From positions 124,001 to 188,000 of the forward strand of contig CAIXPL010000016.1 in the NCBI GenBank assembly GCA_903921325.1: 64,000 nucleotides of DNA, written 5' to 3'. Each line of letters starts with the position of its first letter. Within the stretch, counting starts at the first letter, position 1. This DNA is from an uncultured Pseudomonadota bacterium (GTDB taxonomy: Bacteria; Pseudomonadota; Gammaproteobacteria; Burkholderiales; SG8-39). Position numbers and translations under genes: made by a program. A model generated the notes under the pieces. That model saw only the letters and a program-made list of their open reading frames with translations, did not search any database and was not told the DNA's origin. Positions 52,733 through 60,186 of this stretch are shown piece after piece.

Positions 52733-54753
52733 AACGGCAGGGCAGAAATCTGCCGATGCAAGTGAGTGACCTGCCTAGGGGTGTCAGTGAGTTGTGGGCC
52801 GTACTGCAGTTCGATAAACGCCGCGCCAATGGCAGCGAGCAGGGCGCTATGATCGGGCAGGGCCGCGCACGCCCGTTCAGTAAAATCGCGCGGCCCCTCC
52901 GCCGCACGGCGCACGACGCCCTGGCGTGCCAGACGTCTGCAGAATCGATTCCACTCCCGCTGTGCCGGTGCGTCCGCAGTGCGTTCTCGAATGAGGAGCA
53001 GGCTTGCAGCGGCAAGGGCGAGGGCGACTCCGGCAGTGATCCAGACGGTGCGCAACACCGAATCAAGAGCGCCGATGCCGAGGCGTTCCAGCAAGTTGCG
53101 CTGATGTGCCTGATCGTATCCAAGTATTGATTGATTCCACGCGTTGCTGAGTGCGTCCCAGTGCTCGCGCAGCCGGTTCAACCAGGAAAACTGTTCGCGC
53201 ATCAGTAGCGGCAGACCGTCACCGCGGCGCAAAGCGCGCGCCATGCCGTCACCGATCCGCGCCGGGTGCGCGATGGCCGTTGGGTCCATTCGCAGCCAGC
53301 CGCGATCGGGCAAAAAGATTTCGGTCCACGCATGGGCGTCGGATTGGCGCACTTCCATATAGCCATCGACTGAGTTGATCTCCCCCCCCTGGTAGCCGGT
53401 GACGACACGGGCGGGGATGCCGCCGGCTCGCATGAGTACGGTAAAGGCTGCCGCGAAGTGTTCGCAAAAGCCCTCTTTGCTATCGAATAGAAATTCATCG
53501 ACCGTATGCGGACCAAGGGCAAGCGGCGGACTCAACGTGTAGACCAGACGCTGCTGTTCCATGAAACGCACTGCGCGTTGCACATACTCGGCATCGGTCG
53601 CGCTGTCCGCGCGCCACTGAGTCGCCAGCGCAACCGAGCGCGGATTGGACCCGTCGGGCAGGGACAGCGCGCGCACCCGGGCTGATTTGCCGCCCGGCCA
53701 CAGGGCCTCGTAGTCGAGGTAAGAGCTGACCCGATAGCGCAGGCGCTGCACGACCCGATCACGTGCAAGCAATTGGTAATCCTGCATGTAGTTCGCCTCG
53801 GGCGGAATCTGCCCCGGGATGTCAAGCGCGAACAGCCAGGGTTGGTTGTTCGGTTCAAGAGTAACCTCGTAGCGCGTCAGTTCGCCGCGCCCTCGCAGCA
53901 CTGCCATGTCGGGGCGAAAGGGAAACGTTCGAGTGCGGCTCCAGGTCTGACCATCGAACTGATCGAGAATTGGCCCGCGCCAATAGCGCGCTGCGCGCGG
54001 GGGGATCGGCCCGTCAAATTGGGCGCGCAAGGCAATCGCATCCGATTGTGACAAATCGCTGATCATGCCGGGGCTCATCGAATCGCTCAGGCCGGTCATG
54101 CCGGCGCGGGCGCTGTCAGGCAGACTCCACAGTGGCCCGCCCAGGCGCGGGAACAGCACAAACAGGATCAGCATCACCGGCAGCGCCTGAGCCATCAGTG
54201 CGAGCGCGCGTTTGAGAGCTGCACGCCAGGACGGCACGATGGAATTCAAGCCGATCATCGCCGCCAGCACGGTGCAGGTGGCGACCAGCGCCTGCGCAGC
54301 GGCCAACGGGCTTTGATCATAGAAAAAAGCGGTGATCGCCAGAAAGAAGCACAGGCAGGCGACGATGCCGGTGTCGCGCAGCGTGCGCGTTTCAAGCAGC
54401 TTGATGGCGACGAAGACCACCAGCACCGACACGCCGGCGTCGCGCCCGAGCAAGGTGCCACCGCGCAGATACACCGAGGCGGTGGCAAAACAGGCGAGCA
54501 GCACCACCAGCGCATGATTCGGCAGAGCCTTGTGCCGCCAGGTGATCCAGCCGCGCCAGGCCGTCAGCAGGACGGCGAGGCAGGCGATCAACGGATCAAT
54601 GCGCCACAGGTGGGGTGCCGTGGTGAGCACGACACCGCCGAGCAGCATGGCCATGGGCTGCGCCGCCAGCGCGCTGTGCACTCGCCCGTCGGCACCACCG
54701 CGCGTGAACCAGGCCAGCAGACGATGACGGGGAAGGGTCATGTCAGTGGGCAT
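52729..54753 (-). CDS. TgpA-like transglutaminase, membrane protein (DUF3488)
   Basis: An inner-membrane protein of about 674 residues with an N-terminal bundle of membrane helices (DUF3488), a periplasmic transglutaminase-like domain and one more helix near the C-terminus (VWITAGVALALAAASLLLI). The catalytic triad is visible as Cys in EGFCEHFAAAFTVLMR, His in SDAHAWTEIFLP and Asp in LRMDPT. TgpA of Pseudomonas is essential or important for growth, probably through the envelope. I use ATG 54753, with GAGGGCGACC before it; 54741 and 54765 are alternatives. It overlaps the DUF58 gene by 11 bases. Confidence 0.9.
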   Translation of the reverse strand: MPTDMTLPRHRLLAWFTRGGADGRVHSALAAQPMAMLLGGVVLTTAPHLWRIDPLIACLAVLLTAWRGWITWRHKALPNHALVVLLACFATASVYLRGGTLLGRDAGVSVLVVFVAIKLLETRTLRDTGIVACLCFFLAITAFFYDQSPLAAAQALVATCTVLAAMIGLNSIVPSWRAALKRALALMAQALPVMLILFVLFPRLGGPLWSLPDSARAGMTGLSDSMSPGMISDLSQSDAIALRAQFDGPIPPRAARYWRGPILDQFDGQTWSRTRTFPFRPDMAVLRGRGELTRYEVTLEPNNQPWLFALDIPGQIPPEANYMQDYQLLARDRVVQRLRYRVSSYLDYEALWPGGKSARVRALSLPDGSNPRSVALATQWRADSATDAEYVQRAVRFMEQQRLVYTLSPPLALGPHTVDEFLFDSKEGFCEHFAAAFTVLMRAGGIPARVVTGYQGGEINSVDGYMEVRQSDAHAWTEIFLPDRGWLRMDPTAIAHPARIGDGMARALRRGDGLPLLMREQFSWLNRLREHWDALSNAWNQSILGYDQAHQRNLLERLGIGALDSVLRTVWITAGVALALAAASLLLIRERTADAPAQREWNRFCRRLARQGVVRRAAEGPRDFTERACAALPDHSALLAAIGAAFIELQYGPQLTDTPRQVTHLHRQISALPF

Positions 54754-55777
54754 GGTCGCCCTCATTAGACTGGACCGATTGTGCGCCCGGAAACAGGGCG
54801 AGCGCGCGCAAGCAGGCGTTGCGATGCGCGATCCCGCCGTCAGGCTCAATGGTGGTGCCCGGCAGGCGCAGGCCGTGGCGTTGCCCGGACGCGGCCAGTG
54901 TCATCACCCAGCCAGCAAGAAATTCCAGGCGGGAGTCCACCGGCAGGTCACCTGGCAGAGCGTCCCAACTGAGCCAGCGATCGATCGAGCGACTGCCCGA
55001 CCATTGTTTGGTGAGCAAGGTGTCCAGATGCGAGGCCGATTTCCATGCCACGTGGCGCGGTGAGTCACCGGGTTGAAACGCGCGCAATCCGGCAAAATCA
55101 TCGGTGCCTGCGCTGACCACCGGTCCCTGCGCGCCCTCAGGGCCATTGATATCTTCAGGGAGCGGGCGCTGGCGCGGCCGTGGGTAGACAAGCACCTGCC
55201 GGTCAGGGCGCACATGGGCCCAGGCGCGGAACAGCCCCAGCGGATAGCGTGTCTCCAGGGTGAAGCGACCGCACGGCTGCCAGCCTCGGCGCGGCGCGTT
55301 GACAGGCAGCGCCAGCTCGACGCTGCCGCCGGCGGGCAGGTCGGTTCCCGAGCGGGCGTCCAGCGCCGGCGGCTCACCCGGCCAGACCATCACCGAGTGG
55401 CGCTCATGGCGTGCCGGATTGTCAATGGCAAGAACGAATAGCGCCTCCTCACCGGCAAACACCGGCTGCGCATGATGCGCACGCACAGAGAGCCAGGCGA
55501 GGTTGCGAAACGTATGCAGCATGGTCACCAGGCCCACCCCGGCAAGCAGGAATGTGAGCATGAAGCCAAGCGACAGGTTGTAATTGATCGACCCGATCAG
55601 CATCAGCAACAGCCCGATGCCGTAGAGCAACCCGAGCGCCGTGGGCATCACGTAGACGCGGCGCTGGCTGAGCACGATCGGTTCGGTTTCGGTCTTCGGC
55701 GGACCAAACAGCACGCGATGCAAGAAGGAAGTGGGTTTCACTGCGCTGCCTGGCATCGGCTCACCGAATCGGGACAC
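54743..55777 (-). CDS. DUF58 domain-containing membrane protein
   Basis: A 344-residue protein with two N-terminal membrane helices (PTALGLLYGIGLLLMLIGS and LGFMLTFLLAGVGLVTML, about residues 45-90) and a C-terminal DUF58 (VWA-related) domain with the signature AGTDDFAGLRAFQPGDSPRHVAWKSASH. In proteobacteria DUF58 genes stand between moxR and tgpA, as here. The trio is thought to act in envelope protein maturation. Both ends overlap neighbouring genes (17 bases with moxR, 11 with tgpA), so expression is tightly coupled. Confidence 0.9.
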   Translation of the reverse strand: MSRFGEPMPGSAVKPTSFLHRVLFGPPKTETEPIVLSQRRVYVMPTALGLLYGIGLLLMLIGSINYNLSLGFMLTFLLAGVGLVTMLHTFRNLAWLSVRAHHAQPVFAGEEALFVLAIDNPARHERHSVMVWPGEPPALDARSGTDLPAGGSVELALPVNAPRRGWQPCGRFTLETRYPLGLFRAWAHVRPDRQVLVYPRPRQRPLPEDINGPEGAQGPVVSAGTDDFAGLRAFQPGDSPRHVAWKSASHLDTLLTKQWSGSRSIDRWLSWDALPGDLPVDSRLEFLAGWVMTLAASGQRHGLRLPGTTIEPDGGIAHRNACLRALALFPGAQSVQSNEGDHAH

Positions 55778-56678
55778 TCGCCATCAGCTCGTGCAGTGCC
55801 GCACCAGCCGGTGCCCCGGAGAGCGCATCGCGGGGGCGCAGGCGGTGAGTGGCGACCCCTGGAAACACCGCCTGGACATGTTCCGGGATCACCTTGTCAT
55901 TGCCCTCCAGATACGCCCACGCCCGTGCCGCGTGGAGCAAACCCAGGGCGGCACGGGGCGATAGCCCGCTCTCGAACAAGCCGCAACTGCGTGACTGTTC
56001 GGCAAGCGCCTGCACATAGTCGATCAGGGCGGGTGCGCCATGCACGCGGCGCACCGCCTGCTGCCAACCGAGCAACAGATCCGCGTTGGCCTGCGCCGGC
56101 AGCGCCGCGATCAGGTCCCGTCGATCCTCACCGGCCAGCAGTGCGCGCTCGGCAAGGCGATTGGGGTAGCCCAGCGTGAGTCGCATCAGAAATCGATCGA
56201 GCTGTGATTCTGGCAGGGCGTAGGTGCCGATCTGGCTCGACGGATTTTGTGTGGCAATCACAAAGAACGGTTGCGGCAAGGCGCGGGTCTGACCCTCAGC
56301 GGTGACCTGTTGCTCGCCCATCGCTTCGAGCAGCGCGCTTTGCGTCTTGGGGGTCGCGCGATTGACCTCGTCCGCGAGTACCAGATGGCTGAAAATCGGA
56401 CCCGGATGAAAATTGAAGCGCGCGCTGTCGCGCTCATACACCGACACGCCGATGATGTCAGCGGGCAGCAGGTCGCTCGTGAATTGGATCCGCTGGCAAT
56501 CCAGACCAAGCACCCGTGCGAGCACCTGCGCAAGGGTGGTCTTGCCAACCCCGGGCAAGTCCTCGATCAGCAGATGCCCCTGGGCGAGCAGGCAGGTAAG
56601 GGCCAGCCGAACTTCACGTTGCTTGCCGAGAATGATCTGGTTGATTGTGCCGAGTATGGGTTCGAGCGGTGAATGCAC
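55761..56678 (-). CDS. MoxR-family AAA+ ATPase
   Basis: A chaperone-like AAA+ ATPase of about 305 residues. Walker A is EDLPGVGKTTLAQVLAR, Walker B LVLADEVNRA, sensor 1 FFVIATQNP, and the C-terminal lid contains SPRAALGLLHAARAWA. MoxR proteins often assemble metal-dependent or VWA-containing proteins. I choose GTG 56678, 7 bases after GAAGG; the ATG at 56756 would run into the divergent promoter region and adds 26 unlikely residues. It heads the moxR-DUF58-tgpA-mltB operon. Confidence 0.88.
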   Translation of the reverse strand: MHSPLEPILGTINQIILGKQREVRLALTCLLAQGHLLIEDLPGVGKTTLAQVLARVLGLDCQRIQFTSDLLPADIIGVSVYERDSARFNFHPGPIFSHLVLADEVNRATPKTQSALLEAMGEQQVTAEGQTRALPQPFFVIATQNPSSQIGTYALPESQLDRFLMRLTLGYPNRLAERALLAGEDRRDLIAALPAQANADLLLGWQQAVRRVHGAPALIDYVQALAEQSRSCGLFESGLSPRAALGLLHAARAWAYLEGNDKVIPEHVQAVFPGVATHRLRPRDALSGAPAGAALHELMASVPIR

Positions 56679-56790
56679 GGTGCAGCCTTCAAAAAGCGTT
56701 CGGTGAACTTGGCGGGATACGGCGCCACCATGATAATGCCTGCGTCTGCTCACCATTCACCGTGTCTGCGCCCGAAAGAGGAAACACTGC

Positions 56791-57714
56791 ATGAGCACCG
56801 CGTTCCTGACCCATCCCGATTGCGCTGCGCACGACATGGGCAGCCATCACCCGGAGTCGCCGGCGCGCGTGCGCGCGATCGAACAGGCACTGAACGCGAG
56901 TGGGCTGATGAGCCGCTTGCAGCGAATCGAAGCACCCGCAGCCAGTGTTGAGCAAATTGAGCGCGCCCACAGCAGCGGCTACGTCGAGTCGATTGCAGCG
57001 GCGGCGCCCGATTCAGGCCTCACTTACCTCGATCCCGACACAGCGATGAATCGGCATACCCTCAGTGCCGCCCTGCATGCTGCCGGTGCGGTGGTGTGTG
57101 CCGTCGATCAGGTCATCGCCGGGACGGTGAGCAATGCGTTTTGCAGCGTGCGACCGCCGGGGCATCATGCCTGCCACGGTCGTGCCATGGGTTTTTGCGT
57201 GTTCAACAACGTGGCGATTGGTGCCTTGCACGCGCTCGAAGCCCACCGTCTCGAACGCGTCGCGATCATCGATTTTGATGTTCACCACGGCAATGGCACC
57301 GAAGATATTCTCAGTGACGACCCCAGGGTATTGATGGTGGGCAGCTTCCAGCATCCCTTTTATCCCGGCAGCGGCGTCAATCCGCGCGGTGCCAACATGC
57401 TCAATGTGCCCCTCGCCGCGGGCACCGGCAGTGCCGCATTCAGAGCCATGGTCGAGCAGGTCTGGGTGCCTGCCATCGATGCATTCGGGCCGCAATTGAT
57501 ACTGATATCGGCCGGGTTCGATGCGCATCGCGACGATACCCTCGCCAGTCTCGCGCTGGAGGACGAGGACTACACCTGGGTGAGCGAGCGCATCGTTGAC
57601 ATGGCGGCGAAGCACGCACGTGGTCGTATTGTTTCAAGCCTTGAAGGAGGCTATGAGCTCGCGGCGCTCGCCCGCTGTGTGCACCGTCATATCGCGGTAT
57701 TGGCCGGGGTTTGA
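56791..57714 (+). CDS. Histone deacetylase family protein (AcuC/AphA-like)
   Basis: A zinc amidohydrolase of 307 residues with the arginase/deacetylase fold. Catalytic histidines are H125-H126 in RPPGHHA; zinc ligands are D163 and H165 in DFDVHHGNGT and D244 in SAGFDAHRDD; the catalytic tyrosine lies in SLEGGYEL. Bacterial members remove acetyl groups from polyamines, acetoin-related enzymes or other small amides; the substrate here is unknown. AGAGGAAAC precedes the ATG. It is divergent from the moxR operon and convergent with mnmH. Confidence 0.9.
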   Translation: MSTAFLTHPDCAAHDMGSHHPESPARVRAIEQALNASGLMSRLQRIEAPAASVEQIERAHSSGYVESIAAAAPDSGLTYLDPDTAMNRHTLSAALHAAGAVVCAVDQVIAGTVSNAFCSVRPPGHHACHGRAMGFCVFNNVAIGALHALEAHRLERVAIIDFDVHHGNGTEDILSDDPRVLMVGSFQHPFYPGSGVNPRGANMLNVPLAAGTGSAAFRAMVEQVWVPAIDAFGPQLILISAGFDAHRDDTLASLALEDEDYTWVSERIVDMAAKHARGRIVSSLEGGYELAALARCVHRHIAVLAGV

Positions 57715-57735
57715 GCCGGCACGCTGCGCGCACCC

Positions 57736-58803
57736 TCAAGCGGCGCTCGTGGCGGGTGATCGTGCCAGCAGGCGGCCGGCTGCCTGTGCGAATTCGGCCT
57801 CTTCCAGACGATCAAGGTGCAGCGCGCGGGCAACGCCTGCCTGCGGGAAGGTGCGCTCAAGCGATCGCTGGTAGGCCGGATCGTAGTGCTGGGCCAGCAC
57901 CTCGGCGACAAATCCGCCGCTATCGCCGCCCGCTGCCTGAGCCTTCCAGCGCTCGACCCGTTCGCGCGAATGCAGTTCGCGCAGACGATCGAGGCGCTCG
58001 GCCAGGGCCTGTGGGTCGCTTACAAAATGCTGGTATTCAATCAATAGATGCTGCACGCGGGCGCTGAGCGGTGCCTCGATGCGCACACACTGCGCACCAC
58101 GCATGGCTGCAACCAGCGCCGGGGGGATTTGCAACATGCCGATCTTGCGGCTCTCGGCTTCGACATAGATCGGGCGTTGCGGGTCAAACCGGCTCAGGGC
58201 CTGCCACAGATCAGTCTCAAAGTGGCGCTGCGTCGGTTGCGGTCGGGCGATGATGTCCCCCAGTACCGAACCGCGATGGCAGGCGATCGCTTCGAGATCG
58301 AGTACCTGCGCGCCGGCTTTGCCCAGCGCGCCGAGCAAGCGCGTTTTGCCGCTGCCGGTCGGACCGCATATCACGATCCATTCGAATTGACTGGGCAGGT
58401 ATTCCAGTTGATTGCGCACGGCGCGCCGGAACGCCTTGTAGCCGCCTTCAAGCAACGCAGGACGCCAGCCCACCTCGTGCAGCACCAGCGCAAGTGAACG
58501 TGAGCGTTGCCCCCCGCGCCAGCAATACACCAGGGGGCGCCAGTCGGCGGGCCGGTCGTGAAATTCGCGCTCGATCATGCTCGCGATATTGTGCGCGGTC
58601 ATGGCGGCGCCGACCCGGCGTGCGGCAAACGGGGATTGCTGCGCGTCCAGCGTGCCGACGATGGCCCGCTGCTGGTCATCGAGCACCGGATGATTAGATG
58701 CGCCAGGCAGATGATCTTCGGTGAATTCACCGGGTGAGCGCACGTCAATGCGCTCGCTGAATTCGCCGATCGATTCCACGCCAACGCTTTGCGGATAACG
58801 CAC
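57736..58803 (-). CDS. mnmH: tRNA 2-selenouridine/geranyl-2-thiouridine synthase
   Basis: Modifies the wobble 2-thiouridine of Glu, Lys and Gln tRNAs to 2-selenouridine, through a geranylated intermediate. The 355-residue protein has an N-terminal rhodanese domain with active cysteine C94 in VYCWRGGQRS and a C-terminal P-loop domain with GPTGSGKT at 147-154, the diagnostic SelU/MnmH fusion. It starts at GTG 58803, 9 bases after GGGAG. Full function needs a selenophosphate synthetase (selD), which is not in this window. It follows the esterase gene by 24 bases on the same strand. Confidence 0.93.
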   Translation of the reverse strand: MRYPQSVGVESIGEFSERIDVRSPGEFTEDHLPGASNHPVLDDQQRAIVGTLDAQQSPFAARRVGAAMTAHNIASMIEREFHDRPADWRPLVYCWRGGQRSRSLALVLHEVGWRPALLEGGYKAFRRAVRNQLEYLPSQFEWIVICGPTGSGKTRLLGALGKAGAQVLDLEAIACHRGSVLGDIIARPQPTQRHFETDLWQALSRFDPQRPIYVEAESRKIGMLQIPPALVAAMRGAQCVRIEAPLSARVQHLLIEYQHFVSDPQALAERLDRLRELHSRERVERWKAQAAGGDSGGFVAEVLAQHYDPAYQRSLERTFPQAGVARALHLDRLEEAEFAQAAGRLLARSPATSAA

Positions 58804-58827
58804 TGGTGTTGCTCCCGGGGGCGTGCG

Positions 58828-59436
58828 CTAGGGGCGCCCGAGCAGGCCGACGAGCTGCGGCCACACCGTGTCGAGAATCAATGGCTGTCCGGCAGCCGTC
58901 GGATGCAGTCCGTCTTCCTGAATCAGATCGGCGTGGCCGGCAACCCGCTCGAGCATGAAGGGCACCAGCGCGCTGCCACTCGTACGCGCCAGATCGCTGA
59001 AGGCTTGCGCGAATTCGCTGGTGTAGCGTGCACCATAGTTCGGCGGCATGCGCATGCCGAGGATCAGCACGCGCGAACGCGCAGCGCGGCAGCGCGCGAC
59101 GATCGAATTCAAATGCAGGCTCATTTGCTGCACGGGTAATCCGCGCAGGCCGTCATTGGCACCCAGTTCGAGGATCACGATATCGGGATGGAACTGCGCG
59201 AGCACACCGGCAATGCGGCCGTCACCGCCGGCACTGGTCTCGCCGCTGATGCTGGCATTGACCACTACGCGGTTGAACCCTTGCGCGGTGAGGCGTTTTT
59301 GCAGGAGGCTGACCCAGCCCGCGTCGGCGGGCAGGCCATAGGCGGCCGACAGACTGTCACCCAATACGAGAATCGTTGCCGTGCTCGCGGTTGCTGCGCC
59401 TGACAATAGCAGGCAGGCGCAGGCCATCGCCGCCAT
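58828..59436 (-). CDS. tesA: TesA-like arylesterase/lysophospholipase (SGNH hydrolase)
   Basis: Periplasmic esterase with activity on acyl-CoA, lysophospholipids or aryl esters in relatives. From ATG 59436 the product is 202 residues with a signal peptide (MAAMACACLLLSGAATAS). The SGNH blocks are all present: ILVLGDSLSAAYG (Ser), the glycine in SGETSAGG, ELGANDGLRG (Asn) and EDGLHPTAAGQ (Asp-His). GAGG lies 9 bases before this ATG; an ATG at 59496 gives a 20-residue longer N-terminus but overlaps nothing and has no ribosome site. It is divergent from the ABC genes that in E. coli are likewise next to tesA. Confidence 0.92.
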   Translation of the reverse strand: MAAMACACLLLSGAATASTATILVLGDSLSAAYGLPADAGWVSLLQKRLTAQGFNRVVVNASISGETSAGGDGRIAGVLAQFHPDIVILELGANDGLRGLPVQQMSLHLNSIVARCRAARSRVLILGMRMPPNYGARYTSEFAQAFSDLARTSGSALVPFMLERVAGHADLIQEDGLHPTAAGQPLILDTVWPQLVGLLGRP

Positions 59437-59508
59437 AATGATGCGCAGCCTCAGACCTGAATCGGGTGAACCACACCTGCGGTGCCGCACTGTCATGCTG
59501 GAGTGAAT

Positions 59509-60186
59509 GTGAAAGAACCGATGATTGTTGCCAGACAACTGACCCGAATTGTCCCTAATGGACAAGCCACACTGACCATTTTGCACGAGATCGACCTGAC
59601 GGTGAGCGCGGGCGAGACCGTTGGCATCGTCGGGGCGTCAGGTTCGGGCAAGTCGACACTGCTCGCATTGCTTGCCGGCCTCGATCTGCCCTCGGCCGGT
59701 TCGGTGAGCGTCGATGGTGTGGATCTGGCAAGTCTGGATGAGGATGCGCGCGCGGCATTGCGGCTCGGGCGCATCGGTTTTGTGTTCCAGTCATTTCAGC
59801 TTCTGCCTGCCATGACGGCGCTTGAAAATGTGATGTTGCCCCTTGAATTGCAGGCTGACGTCAGCGCCCGCGATATCGAGCAGCGCGCGCGCCAGTGGTT
59901 GCAAAAAGTCGGTCTCGGTGAACGCCTGTCGCATCTGGCCCGTGATCTGTCGGGTGGCGAGCAGCAGCGGGTTGCATTGGCGCGCGCCTTTGTGATCGAA
60001 CCACAGATTCTGTTCGCCGATGAACCCACGGGCAATCTGGATCCGGCGACCGGTGCGGAAATCATTGACCTGTTGTTCACGCTGAATCGCGAGCAATCGA
60101 CCACGCTGCTCATCGTTACCCATGACGAGTCGGTGGCGGCGCGCTGTGCGCGGGTGATCCGGCTGAGTGCAGGCCGGATCGTATGA
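59509..60186 (+). CDS. ABC transporter ATP-binding protein, YbbA/LolD-like
   Basis: ATPase partner of the large FtsX-type permease that follows. The 225-residue protein has Walker A VGASGSGKST, the signature DLSGGEQQRVALARAF and Walker B ILFADEPTGNLD. The tesA-ybbA-ybbP order is conserved in E. coli, where the pair is thought to act on lipids or toxin release rather than import. GTG 59509 follows TGGAG and is used here; ATG 59521 is an alternative. The stop overlaps the permease start by 4 bases. Confidence 0.9.
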   Translation: MKEPMIVARQLTRIVPNGQATLTILHEIDLTVSAGETVGIVGASGSGKSTLLALLAGLDLPSAGSVSVDGVDLASLDEDARAALRLGRIGFVFQSFQLLPAMTALENVMLPLELQADVSARDIEQRARQWLQKVGLGERLSHLARDLSGGEQQRVALARAFVIEPQILFADEPTGNLDPATGAEIIDLLFTLNREQSTTLLIVTHDESVAARCARVIRLSAGRIV

